Shown one piece after another: positions 1 through 6,737 of a stretch of DNA of 18,228 nucleotides; within the stretch, counting starts at the first letter, position 1; each line of letters begins with the position of its first letter. The notes below the pieces were generated by a model. The model did no database searches and had not been told where the DNA came from. It saw nothing but the letters and a program-made list of their open reading frames with translations. Made by a program: the position numbers and the translations under genes. This DNA comes from DASUFI01 sp036274635. Its GTDB lineage: Bacteria; Planctomycetota; B15-G4. The stretch spans positions 1-18,228 of the forward strand of contig DASUFI010000196.1 in the NCBI GenBank assembly GCA_036274635.1, given 5' to 3'.

Positions 1-252
1 CGCGACCCGCCGCCCACGGTGCTGCAGATCGAGCTGGCCGACTTCTACGTGCGCTACAGGCTCACGGTGACCGTGGACGTCCCGGCGCACCGCATCCCGG
101 TGCTCTCCGTCCTGCACAAGAACATCCAGGACGACTTCAACGAGCACGGCGTGCAGATCATGTCGCCGCACTTCATGGCCAACCCGGCGCACCCGGTGGT
201 GGTGCCGAAGGAGCGCTGGAACGCCGCGCCGGCGGATCCTGCGGCGGGGTGA
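1..252 (+). CDS. MscS-family mechanosensitive channel, C-terminal fragment
   Basis: The frame is open from base 1 to the TGA at 250-252, so only the last 83 residues of a protein that starts outside the window are seen. The fragment begins with a VLQIELADFYVRYRL stretch and continues with NIQDDFNEHGVQIMSPHF, then VPKERW. These are typical of the cytoplasmic alpha/beta C-terminal domain of MscS-type channels (LQ..L.DFYV.Y.L and IQD.FNE.GVQIMSPHY). MscS channels sit in the inner membrane and release solutes on hypo-osmotic shock. The channel pore and membrane helices are not in the window, so the subfamily cannot be given. A GTG at 19 is in frame but lies inside the conserved domain and is not a start. 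The gene converges on the HEAT-repeat gene with a 27-base gap. Confidence 0.85.
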   Translation, partial: RDPPPTVLQIELADFYVRYRLTVTVDVPAHRIPVLSVLHKNIQDDFNEHGVQIMSPHFMANPAHPVVVPKERWNAAPADPAAG

Positions 253-282
253 GCGGCGACCCGCGCGCGGCGCGCCGGCTCA
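250..282. terminator. Inverted repeat spanning two convergent stop codons
   Basis: TGAGC-GGC at 250-257 can pair with GCCGGCTCA at 274-282 with one bulged base, leaving a GC-rich loop. The TGA of the MscS-like gene and the TGA of the opposing HEAT gene lie in the two arms. There is no T tract, so a bidirectional terminator is only a possibility. Confidence 0.3.
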
Positions 283-1080
283 GCCGCCCGCGCGCGGCCT
301 GTCCGCCGGGCCGGCGGGCTGGGCGGTGCGCACGCCCCAGAACTCGTCCCACTGGGTCTGCAGGTCCACGGGCATCGCGGCCGGCTCCGCGGCGACCTCG
401 AACTTGTCCTTGTTCTCGCGCCACCAGGCCTGCCAGAGGTCCTTGTTCGTGGTCTGGTCCGTGCCGGTGAGGCGCACGAGCGCCACGCGCACGACGGGCA
501 TGTAGGGCGAGTCCTGGCCGGGCGTGGGGTTGCCCAGCAGCATGAGCTTCATGAGCTCGTCGACCGCCTTCCTGGAGCGGATGTTGCCCAGGGAGTAGAT
601 GCGCGCCCGCACGACGTCCGCGTCGAGGTTCTTGAACGGGTCCGCGCCCAGCACCGGCACCGACGAGACGTCGGCGTGCCGCCCGATGGCCTTGAACAGC
701 GCCGCAGCCACCTTCGAGTCCTCGATGTTCTGCTTCTTCTCCACGCCGCGGTGCAGCGCGGTGAGCGACTCCTTGCAGCTCATCCCGCCCAGCGTCTCCG
801 CGGCGGCGATGCGCACGCCTTCGTCCTTCTCGATGAGCGCCTTGGCCGCCACCTTGGCCACCTCGTCGTGGTCCACGGCGGCCGCCTCGCGCAGGGCCGC
901 GATGCGCGCGCCGTTCTCCGCGGCGGCCAGGCCCTTCTCGAGCGCCTTGGCCGCGGCGGCGGCCTGCTCGGGCGTGACGGCCGGGGCCGCCGCCTGGCCG
1001 CGGGCGGGCTCGGCCTGCGCGGCGAGCGGCGCGAGGCACGCTCCGAGGACGACGCACGTAGCCAGGATGCGAGCGAGCAT
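280..1080 (-). CDS. Exported HEAT-repeat protein
   Basis: Predicted protein of 266 residues. The N-terminus has a short basic start and a hydrophobic stretch to about residue 23 ending AAQA, a plausible signal peptidase I site. An LGAC tetrapeptide ending at Cys15 could instead be a lipobox, so the protein is either periplasmic or a lipoprotein. Residues about 35-175 are alpha-helical, Ala/Leu-rich units such as EKDEGVRIAAAETLGGM and ADVVRARIYSLGNI, which resemble degenerate HEAT/PBS-lyase-type repeats. The C-terminal 70 residues contain a Trp-rich segment (LWQAWWRENKDKF) like that found at the ends of other HEAT proteins in these phyla. A GGAG lies 7 bases upstream of the ATG. HEAT repeats usually serve as protein-binding scaffolds; the partner is unknown. 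It is divergent from the pqi operon. Confidence 0.75.
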   Translation of the reverse strand: MLARILATCVVLGACLAPLAAQAEPARGQAAAPAVTPEQAAAAAKALEKGLAAAENGARIAALREAAAVDHDEVAKVAAKALIEKDEGVRIAAAETLGGMSCKESLTALHRGVEKKQNIEDSKVAAALFKAIGRHADVSSVPVLGADPFKNLDADVVRARIYSLGNIRSRKAVDELMKLMLLGNPTPGQDSPYMPVVRVALVRLTGTDQTTNKDLWQAWWRENKDKFEVAAEPAAMPVDLQTQWDEFWGVRTAQPAGPADRPRAGG

Positions 1081-1149
1081 GGTGCGACTCCGGCGGGCCC
1101 GAGCTTGGCCGGCGGTCGCGCACCCGCGAGGGCGACCGCAGCCCGGGCG

Positions 1150-1178
1150 ACCCTAGCAGTGCGGGCGTGAGGCGTCAA
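1150..1178 (-). promoter_or_regulatory. Sigma-70-type promoter for the HEAT-repeat gene
   Basis: On the minus strand TTGACG (1178-1173) is followed after exactly 17 bases by TAGGGT (1155-1150). This is a close match to -35/-10 consensus in a region otherwise almost free of AT. The transcript would start near 1143, giving a leader of about 63 bases that contains the GGAG upstream of the ATG at 1080. Confidence 0.5.
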
Positions 1179-1218
1179 ATCGCGCTGGTCGCGGGCACCG
1201 CCGGCCGAGCTGCCGCAG

Positions 1219-1224
1219 TAGGAT
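1219..1224 (+). promoter_or_regulatory. -10-like element before pqiA, possible leaderless start
   Basis: TAGGAT ends 7 bases before the ATG at 1232. No Shine-Dalgarno is visible upstream. If it is a -10 box, transcription would begin at or beside the ATG at 1232, and the ATG at 1223 (inside the element) would be unused. I see no convincing -35. Confidence 0.3.
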
Positions 1225-1231
1225 GCCGGCG

Positions 1232-1846
1232 ATGTCCGCCAGCGCGGGGCTGATCGCCTGCCACGACTGCGACCTGCTGCATCGGCGAGTGCCGCTGCCG
1301 CCCCGCGGCACGGCGCGCTGCACGCGCTGCGGCTCGCGCCTCTACCGCGACATGCGCGCGGGCACCGAGCACGCTCTGGCGCTGAGCCTCGCCAGCATCG
1401 TGGTGCTGGTGGTGGCCAACACCTTCCCCTTCCTGACCTTCAAGATGGGCGGCCTGGTGGAGCAGAACCACCTGGCCTCCGGGGTCCAGGAGCTGTTCGC
1501 GCAGGGCTACTGGGAGCTCGCGAGCCTGGTCTTCTTCGTGATCGTGCTCGCGCCCGCGGTGCGGCTTGCGCTGCTGGTCTTCGTCACGGCCTCGCTGCGC
1601 TTCGGCTGGCGTCCGCCGGCGCTGGGCCCGGCCCTCAAGCTGGCCGGGCGCCTGCAGCCGTGGGCCATGCTGGACGTGTTCCTGCTGGGCTCGCTGGTGG
1701 CCATCATCAAGCTCTCGGACCTGGCCCAGGTGCAGCTGGGCACCTCGATGTACGCCTTCGGCGCGCTCATCATCCTGCTGGCGGCGGCCAACTCGGCCTT
1801 CGACTCGCACCAGGCCTGGGACGCGCTGGAGACCTCGCCATCCTGA
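1232..1846 (+). CDS. pqiA: PqiA-family inner-membrane protein, first half
   Basis: Predicted 204-residue protein (207 if the ATG at 1223 is used). The N-terminus carries two Cys pairs, CHDC and CTRC, about 20 residues apart, the rubredoxin-like zinc/metal-binding motif of PqiA domains. Four hydrophobic segments follow, at about residues 47-65, 95-120, 146-160 and 173-189. The sequence LQPWAMLDVFLLGSLVAIIKL is the PqiA signature. In E. coli PqiA and LetA (YebS) two such domains are fused in one protein of about 420 residues; here they are separate. PqiA is the inner-membrane partner of the PqiB MCE tunnel in lipid transport across the envelope. I chose 1232 because a TAGGAT element overlaps the upstream ATG. 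The stop codon overlaps the start of the next gene. Confidence 0.88.
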   Translation: MSASAGLIACHDCDLLHRRVPLPPRGTARCTRCGSRLYRDMRAGTEHALALSLASIVVLVVANTFPFLTFKMGGLVEQNHLASGVQELFAQGYWELASLVFFVIVLAPAVRLALLVFVTASLRFGWRPPALGPALKLAGRLQPWAMLDVFLLGSLVAIIKLSDLAQVQLGTSMYAFGALIILLAAANSAFDSHQAWDALETSPS

Positions 1847-2463
1847 CCGCCACGCAGGCCGGCCTCGTCTCGTGCCACGAGTGCGGCCTGCTGTCCCGCT
1901 GGAGCGAGCCGCCGCGCGGCGGGCACCTGCGCTGCCCGCGCTGCGACTCCGTGCTGCACCGCCGCAAGCCCGACAGCCTGCGCCGCACGTGGGCCCTGCT
2001 GGCCGCCGGCTTCCTGCTCTACATCCCGGCCAACGTGATGCCGGTCATGCAGGTCATCTACGCCGGGCGCGGCGAGCCGGACACGATCATGTCGGGCGTG
2101 AAGGTGCTCTTCAACACGGGCCAGCCGGCCGTCGCGGTGCTGGTGCTGTTCGCCAGCATCACGGTGCCCATGATCAAGCTGCTCGGGCTCACGTGGATGG
2201 CGCTGTCCGCGCAGCGCGGCTGGCGCTGGCGCATGCGCGACCGCACCGCCTTCTACCGCCTGGTCGAGTTCGTGGGCCGCTGGTCCATGCTCGACATCTT
2301 CATGATCTCCATCCTCGTCGCGCTGGTGAAGCTGCAGGCGCTGTCCACCATCGAGGCGGGGCCGGGCGCGATCTGGTTCGCCTCGGTCGTGGTGCTTACC
2401 ATGCTGGCCGCCGCGAGCTTCGATCCCCGGATCATGTGGGACGTGGAGGAAGCCAGCCGATGA
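1843..2463 (+). CDS. pqiA: PqiA-family inner-membrane protein, second half, CTG start
   Basis: Predicted 206 residues. It repeats the PqiA plan: Cys pairs CHEC (about residues 11-14) and CPRC (31-34), then four hydrophobic segments at about 48-72, 94-121, 149-165 and 175-192, and the signature GRWSMLDIFMISILVALVKL. The nearest in-frame ATG/GTG/TTG upstream is the GTG at 1660, deep inside the first pqiA gene and not homologous. Family alignment puts the true N-terminus just before TATQAGLVSC. The best start is CTG at 1843, which overlaps the previous stop as CTGA and has GGAGA at 1828-1832 ten bases upstream. ATC at 1840 is a poorer alternative. Translational coupling to the first half is likely. 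A single-base error fusing the two halves is also possible. Confidence 0.82.
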   Translation: MTATQAGLVSCHECGLLSRWSEPPRGGHLRCPRCDSVLHRRKPDSLRRTWALLAAGFLLYIPANVMPVMQVIYAGRGEPDTIMSGVKVLFNTGQPAVAVLVLFASITVPMIKLLGLTWMALSAQRGWRWRMRDRTAFYRLVEFVGRWSMLDIFMISILVALVKLQALSTIEAGPGAIWFASVVVLTMLAAASFDPRIMWDVEEASR

Positions 2464-4052
2464 CCAGCGACCCGCCCGCCGGACCGCCTGGCAGCCCCGC
2501 GGAGGTGCCGGCCGCCGTGATCGAGCGCAAGCGCGGCTTCTCGCTGGTGTGGATCGTGCCGATCGTCGCGGCGGGCATCGGCGCCTGGCTGTGGTTCGAC
2601 GCGGTGCAGTCGCGCGGCCCCGAGATCACCATCACCTTCACCACGGCCGACGGCCTCGACGCCGGCAAGACCAAGATCCGCTTCAAGAGCGTCGAGGTCG
2701 GCAGCGTGGAGACGGTGACCCTCGCGCCCGACCTCTCGGGCGTCGTGGTCAAGGCGCGCATGGAGCACGCCACCGAGCCGCTGCTGCACGCGCAGAGCCG
2801 CTTCTGGGTCGTGCGCCCGCGCATCGGGATCGCCGGCGTGAGCGGCCTCGACACGCTGCTCTCGGGCGCGTACGTCGAGGTCGAGCCGAACCCGGACGGT
2901 GCGCCGGCGCGCACCTTCGTGGGGCTCGAGGCGCCGCCCGAGACGCCCGCCGACGCGCCCGGCCTCAAGCTCAGGCTCACGGCCGACACGCTGGGCTCGA
3001 TCTCGGTCGGGTCCCCGGTGGACCACCACGGCATCACGGTGGGCAAGGTGGAGGCCTATCACCTGGTGCCCGATGCCGAGAGCGTCGCGATCGACATCTA
3101 CATCGAGCCCGAGTACGCATCGCGCGTGCACGCCGGCAGCCGCTTCTGGAACGCGAGCGGCATCAACGTCGCCTTCGGCGCGCAGGGCCTCCAGTTCTCC
3201 GCGTCGTCGCTGGTCTCGCTGCTCGCCGGCGGCATCGACTTCGACACGCCGGCGGATGAGCTCGGCACCCCGCTCGCGCGCAGCGGCCTGAGCTACCACC
3301 TGTACGCCGACCAGACCGCCAGCCGCGAGGTGTTCACCGAGTCCTACCACGTCGTCATGTACTTCGGCGGCTCGGTGCGCGGCCTCTCGGCCGGCGCGCC
3401 CGTGGAGTTCCGCGGCATACGCCTGGGCACGGTGATCAGCTTCGCGCTGAACGACAAGCCCATCGACGAGGCCCGGACGCGGGTGGTCGTCGCCATCGAG
3501 CCCGAGCGCATCGGCCGCAAGCTCACCAGCGACGAGTCCGCGCAGCAGCGCATCGAGCGCCTCGTGGCCGCCGGCCTGCGCGCGCGCCTGGAGGTCAGCA
3601 GCCTGCTCACCGGGGCCCTCTACGTCGACATCGTGCTCGACCCCGGCACGCAGGCGGCGCTGCACGGCGCGCCGGGCGAGGTCGAGGTGCCCACCGTGGA
3701 GTCCACCTCCGACCTGATCGCCTCGCTGGCCAGCGAGGCCCCCGAGCTCATGGCCGACCTGCGCCGCGCCGTCGGCGGCGTGGCCGACCTCGCGGTCTCG
3801 GACGACCTGCACAGCGTCCTCGGCGACCTGCGCCAGGTCACCACCGACATGCGCCAGACGCTGAGCCACATCGACCAGGTCTTCAGCGCCATCGAGGCCC
3901 TGCTGGTCTCGCAGTCCGCCATGCAGGTGCGTCTGGGCCAGACGCTGGACGAGACCGCCGGCGCCATGCGCTCGTTGCGCGAGCTGGCCAACATGCTCGA
4001 CCGCCAGCCCGAGGCGCTGATCAAGGGCAAGAGCGCTTCCGGAGACCACTGA
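2460..4052 (+). CDS. pqiB: PqiB, MCE-domain lipid transport protein
   Basis: Predicted 530 residues, close to E. coli PqiB (546). A single N-terminal membrane anchor lies at about residues 28-46. Three MCE domains follow at about 54-146, 168-260 and 294-395, each opening with a beta-strand pattern such as ITITFTTADGLDAGKTKIRF. The C-terminal region, about 414-520, is helical with hydrophobic heptads and should form the coiled needle that extends the hexameric tunnel across the periplasm. The established role is moving lipids between inner and outer membranes, which implies the host has an outer membrane. The ATG overlaps the pqiA stop as ATGA and has GGAGGA at 2445-2450, nine bases upstream. 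Co-transcription with both neighbours is very likely. Confidence 0.93.
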   Translation: MTSDPPAGPPGSPAEVPAAVIERKRGFSLVWIVPIVAAGIGAWLWFDAVQSRGPEITITFTTADGLDAGKTKIRFKSVEVGSVETVTLAPDLSGVVVKARMEHATEPLLHAQSRFWVVRPRIGIAGVSGLDTLLSGAYVEVEPNPDGAPARTFVGLEAPPETPADAPGLKLRLTADTLGSISVGSPVDHHGITVGKVEAYHLVPDAESVAIDIYIEPEYASRVHAGSRFWNASGINVAFGAQGLQFSASSLVSLLAGGIDFDTPADELGTPLARSGLSYHLYADQTASREVFTESYHVVMYFGGSVRGLSAGAPVEFRGIRLGTVISFALNDKPIDEARTRVVVAIEPERIGRKLTSDESAQQRIERLVAAGLRARLEVSSLLTGALYVDIVLDPGTQAALHGAPGEVEVPTVESTSDLIASLASEAPELMADLRRAVGGVADLAVSDDLHSVLGDLRQVTTDMRQTLSHIDQVFSAIEALLVSQSAMQVRLGQTLDETAGAMRSLRELANMLDRQPEALIKGKSASGDH

Positions 4053-4631
4053 ATGCAGCGTGCGACCCTCGTCAGCCTGCTCGCGTGCGCGCTGGGCGCC
4101 TGCGGCACGACGCCGCCCTCGCGCTTCTATGCGCTCGAGCCGCTGCCCGAGGCGGCGCACCCCGCTGCCGACACGGGCGGCCTGTCGGTCAACGTCGGTC
4201 CGGTGGTCGTCGCCGAGGGCCTCGACCGCGCGCAGATGGTCACGCGCCTCGGGCCCAACCAGCTGGACCTGCGCGAGTACGAGCGCTGGGCGGAGCCGCT
4301 GGACGAGAACATCCTGCGCGTGCTGGCCGAGAACCTGTCGGTCGTCCTGGGGAGCCAGCGCATCGGCACGATCCCGGACTCGGAGACGCACGAGTCGAGC
4401 TGGCTCGTCACGGTCAACGTGCTGTCCTTCGAGGCGGGCACGGACGGCAAGGCCACGCTGGCCGCGCGCTGGCGGCTGTACAAGCCGGGCGAGCAGGCGC
4501 CGTGCACGACGCGCAAGTCGGTGCTGGTGGCGCCCATGCCCAGCCAGGACGGCGCGGGCCTGGCGGCGGCCATGAGCAGCAACCTGGCCGCGCTGGCGCG
4601 CGACATCGCGGCGGCGCTGCAGGGCGGCTGA
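4053..4631 (+). CDS. pqiC: PqiC, outer-membrane lipoprotein of the Pqi system
   Basis: Predicted 192 residues. The signal peptide ends in a lipobox LGAC with Cys17 as the lipidation site; +2 is Gly, which is compatible with outer-membrane sorting. The mature part has the ABC-type transport auxiliary lipoprotein (PqiC/DUF330) pattern: RFYALEP near the start, VGPVVVAEGLDRAQMVTR, and LREYERWAEPLDENILRVLAENL. PqiC is the outer-membrane end of the PqiABC conduit. The ATG follows the pqiB stop directly, with GGAG at 4041-4044 eight bases upstream, so the two are translationally linked. Nine bases after its stop lies the stop codon of a convergent sigma factor gene. Confidence 0.9.
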   Translation: MQRATLVSLLACALGACGTTPPSRFYALEPLPEAAHPAADTGGLSVNVGPVVVAEGLDRAQMVTRLGPNQLDLREYERWAEPLDENILRVLAENLSVVLGSQRIGTIPDSETHESSWLVTVNVLSFEAGTDGKATLAARWRLYKPGEQAPCTTRKSVLVAPMPSQDGAGLAAAMSSNLAALARDIAAALQGG

Positions 4632-4644
4632 GGCGCGCCCTCAG
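4628..4644. terminator. Inverted repeat containing both convergent stop codons
   Basis: CTGAGG (4628-4633) can pair with CCTCAG (4639-4644) around a CGCGC loop. The TGA of pqiC and the TGA of the opposing sigma factor gene lie in opposite arms. There is no T tract. It may act as a bidirectional terminator or only reflect GC-rich composition. Confidence 0.3.
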
Positions 4645-5453
4645 GCGGCCGCTTCGCCCAGCTCCCGCCGCAGCAGGCGCAGCGCGCGCAGCTCGAGCTG
4701 GCGCACGCGCTCGCGGGTCACGCCGTAGCTCGCGCCGATCTGCTCCAGCGTCTGCGGCGTGGCGCCGTCGAGGCCGAAGTGCCGGCGCACGATCTCCTGC
4801 AGCCGCGGGTCGAGGCGGCGGATGAGCGCGGCCAGGCGCTCGAGGTCGTCGCGCTCCTCGATGCTCGTCTGCGGGTCGGGGGCGCCCGGGTCGCGCACCT
4901 CGTCGGCCAGGTCGCGGCCGCTCTCGGCGGCCGAGAGCGAGCGGGTCCCGCGGTCCGCCACGAGCTGCGCCGCGTTGGTGCCGGCGGCGACGGCGCGACT
5001 GACCTCCAGCGACTCGCGCAGCTCCTGCGCGGTGGGCCGCCGTCCCAGCTTGTGCTCCAGCGCCGCCGTCGCGCGCTGGGCGTGCGCCATGCGGTCGAGC
5101 ATGTGCGAGGGCACGCGCACCAGGTTGCTGGCGTTGCGCAGCCCCAGGCGGATGGACTGCTCGATCCACCAGGTCGCATAGGTCGAGAAGCGGCAGCCGA
5201 AGGCCGGGTCGAACTTGTCGACGGCGCGGATGAGGCCCAGGTTGCCCTCCTCGACCATGTCCTCGAGGTCCATCCCGCGCCCGTGAAAGCGCTGCGCGAT
5301 GCGCACGACCAGCCGCAGGTTGGCCACGATGAGCGCCCGCCGCGCCGTGGGGGATCCAGCCTGCGCCTGCAGGCCGAGCTCGCGCTCCTGCGGGGCCGTC
5401 AGCAGGGGCACGCTGCCGGCATCCCGCATGTAGATCTCCATCAGCGACTGCAT
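4641..5453 (-). CDS. Group 2 sigma-70 factor (RpoD/RpoS-like)
   Basis: Predicted 270 residues. Region 1.2 lies at about 4-28 (YMRDAGSVPLLTAPQERELG). Regions 2.1-2.4 lie at about 38-108, including NLRLVVRIAQRF, EEGNLGLIRAVDKFDP and FSTYATWWIEQSI. Region 3 lies at about 120-155, and region 4 at about 210-264 with the helix-turn-helix TLEQIGASYGVTRERVRQLE. No region 1.1 or non-conserved insert is present and the protein is far shorter than RpoD (about 610), so this is an alternative, non-essential-type sigma factor like RpoS. In region 2.4 the pattern is WWIEQSIRLGL. E. coli RpoD has WWIRQAITR, so the Arg436 and Thr440 positions are Glu98 and Arg102 here, which may alter -10 recognition. GGAGAG lies 7 bases upstream of the ATG. 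Confidence 0.88.
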   Translation of the reverse strand: MQSLMEIYMRDAGSVPLLTAPQERELGLQAQAGSPTARRALIVANLRLVVRIAQRFHGRGMDLEDMVEEGNLGLIRAVDKFDPAFGCRFSTYATWWIEQSIRLGLRNASNLVRVPSHMLDRMAHAQRATAALEHKLGRRPTAQELRESLEVSRAVAAGTNAAQLVADRGTRSLSAAESGRDLADEVRDPGAPDPQTSIEERDDLERLAALIRRLDPRLQEIVRRHFGLDGATPQTLEQIGASYGVTRERVRQLELRALRLLRRELGEAAA

Positions 5454-5538
5454 GGGCCTTCTCTCCGGGGGTGGGGTACCGGGGAAGACGCGTCATCCGC
5501 CCTCGGGAACCGCAACGGCCGGCCGGGGGCGGGGTGGG

Positions 5539-5545
5539 CTACGAT
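5539..5545 (+). promoter_or_regulatory. CTACGAT element before the ECF sigma gene
   Basis: CTACGAT lies 11 bases before the ATG at 5557 and matches the TAnnnT form of a -10 box. The same heptamer occurs before the sensor gene at 6738 and in the S9 peptidase promoter. There is no Shine-Dalgarno before this gene, so the mRNA may be leaderless or nearly so. Confidence 0.35.
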
Positions 5546-5556
5546 GGCCGCGGCCC

Positions 5557-6156
5557 ATGGATCAGGAGCGCACAGCCGACCTGCTGGTCGCATCCCGCGC
5601 GGGCGATCGCCGCGCGGCGGACGAGCTGTCCGAGATGCTCTACGACGAGCTTCACGGCCAGGCGCACCGGCTGCTCAGTCGCGAGGCCAAGGGCCACACG
5701 CTGCAGACCACGGCCCTGCTGCACGAGGCCTACCTGCGCCTCGTGGCCCAGACGCGCGTGGACTGGCAGGGCCGCACGCACTTCCTCGCCATCGGCGCCC
5801 AGGCCCTGCGCCGCGTGCTCGTGGACCACGCCCGGGCCCGCCTGCGCGACAAGCGCGGCGGCGGCCGCATGCGCGTCGAGCTGGACGAGGAGGCGCTCCT
5901 CTCGCCCGAGCGCGACCACGACGTGCTGGCGGTCGACGCGGCCCTGACCAGGCTCGCCCTCATCGACGAGCGCCAGGCGCGCGTGGTCGAGCTGCGCTTC
6001 TTCGCCGGCCTCACCGTGGAGGAGGTGGCGACGGCCCTGGGCCTGTCCAAGCGCACCATCGAGGGCGAGTGGACCGTGGCGCGCGCGTGGCTGCGGCGCG
6101 AGCTGGCCGACACCGGGCCCGACGAGCCTCAGGACGACGAGCGCCCGCCGAAGTAG
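5557..6156 (+). CDS. ECF sigma factor, TIGR02999-like, kinase-associated type
   Basis: Predicted 199 residues. Region 2 spans about 5-100 (AADELSEMLYDELHGQAHRLL, LLHEAYLRLV, RTHFLAIGAQALRRVLVDHAR). Region 4 spans about 125-185, with LTVEEVATALGLSKRTIEGEW as the -35-binding helix-turn-helix. The LHEAYLRLV and RVLVDHARARLRDKRGGG blocks mark the TIGR02999-type ECF family common in Planctomycetota and Acidobacteriota, which is usually encoded near Ser/Thr kinases. Region 2.2 reads LQTTALLHEAY. Most ECF factors carry an acidic DAED-type motif there, so Thr51/Thr52 could be phosphorylation targets of the nearby kinase. No anti-sigma factor gene adjoins it. The start is the only in-frame ATG near the domain boundary; the frame is open further upstream without a plausible start. 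The last 28 bases overlap a convergent gene. Confidence 0.87.
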   Translation: MDQERTADLLVASRAGDRRAADELSEMLYDELHGQAHRLLSREAKGHTLQTTALLHEAYLRLVAQTRVDWQGRTHFLAIGAQALRRVLVDHARARLRDKRGGGRMRVELDEEALLSPERDHDVLAVDAALTRLALIDERQARVVELRFFAGLTVEEVATALGLSKRTIEGEWTVARAWLRRELADTGPDEPQDDERPPK

Positions 6157-6614
6157 GCCGCCGCGAAGGCCAGCGCCGCCTCCTCGATCCACGCGCCGAG
6201 CGCGTCCCAGTCGGCTCCCACGATGGGCGATTCCCAGCGCAGGGACTCGAGGTCGGCGTCGTGCACGGTGGCGTGGCTCTCGAGCACGAAGCGGCCGGTG
6301 GCGGAGTTGAGGCGCAGCCCCAGGTCGAGCCGGCAGAAGGACATCGGGCGGCGCGGCCGAGGGCTGCGCGAGGGCACGAAGCCGCGCAGGCTCCAGACCC
6401 AGGCGCCGTCCGAGAGCAGCGTGGCCAGGTGCAGCTCGGGCGTGAAGTCGGCCAGCGCCTTGAGGCGGGCGACCACGCGCCGCTCGACGTGCTCGCGCGT
6501 GGCCAGCGCCCGCACCACGCGCTCGTCGACGGCGGCCACCGTTCGGCTTCGGGGCGGTCGCCGCGCGGCCTCCTTGAGGGGCCGGATGAAGTTCGCGAGA
6601 TCCCTGGCGGTCAT
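6129..6614 (-). CDS. Uncharacterised 161-residue protein beside the ECF sigma gene
   Basis: I do not recognise this family. The start is well supported: AAGGGAGG lies six bases upstream of the ATG on the minus strand, the best Shine-Dalgarno in the window. The N-terminal 60 residues are basic and helical (FIRPLKEAARR, REHVERRVVARLKALADF). The C-terminal part is probably alpha/beta, with Trp residues in WVWSLRGFV, LRWESP and ADWDALGAWIEEA. It has no signal peptide or membrane segment, so it should be cytoplasmic. The 3' end overlaps the ECF sigma gene convergently by 28 bases, and the gene is divergent from the sensor operon, with 123 bases between. Its position suggests a role in the same signalling unit, but no function can be read from the sequence. 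Confidence 0.65.
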   Translation of the reverse strand: MTARDLANFIRPLKEAARRPPRSRTVAAVDERVVRALATREHVERRVVARLKALADFTPELHLATLLSDGAWVWSLRGFVPSRSPRPRRPMSFCRLDLGLRLNSATGRFVLESHATVHDADLESLRWESPIVGADWDALGAWIEEAALAFAAAYFGGRSSS

Positions 6615-6721
6615 GATGGACCTCCCTTCGTACGGGGTGTCGTCGGCCTGCCACCACGGCTGCGGCCAGAGGGATACGCGGCATCCGGCGTCCCGGTCCG
6701 CAATCCGCGCCGGCCGCCGCG

Positions 6722-6728
6722 CTACGAT
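6722..6728 (+). promoter_or_regulatory. CTACGAT element before the sensor-kinase operon
   Basis: CTACGAT lies 9 bases before the ATG at 6738. The gene has no Shine-Dalgarno. The spacing fits a -10 box with the transcript starting at or next to the ATG. No clear -35 is visible. Confidence 0.35.
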
Positions 6729-6737
6729 TCCGCCCGC

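Noticed and set aside
1660..1842. GTG at 1660 as the start of the second pqiA gene
   Set aside because: It would add about 61 residues of out-of-frame first-gene sequence with no similarity to PqiA.
1800..1850. Programmed -1 frameshift joining the two pqiA halves
   Set aside because: No slippery heptamer or downstream structure of the usual type is visible; a CTG start with GGAGA is simpler.
2253..4391. 712-codon minus-strand open frame opposite pqiB and pqiC
   Set aside because: Composition is typical of an antisense shadow (Arg, His, Gly, Ala) with no conserved domain, while PqiB and PqiC are clear on the other strand.
5452..5556. Longer N-terminus for the ECF sigma factor
   Set aside because: The extension reads through the sigma promoter region, is Gly/Arg/Pro-rich, and homologues begin near residue MDQERTADLL.
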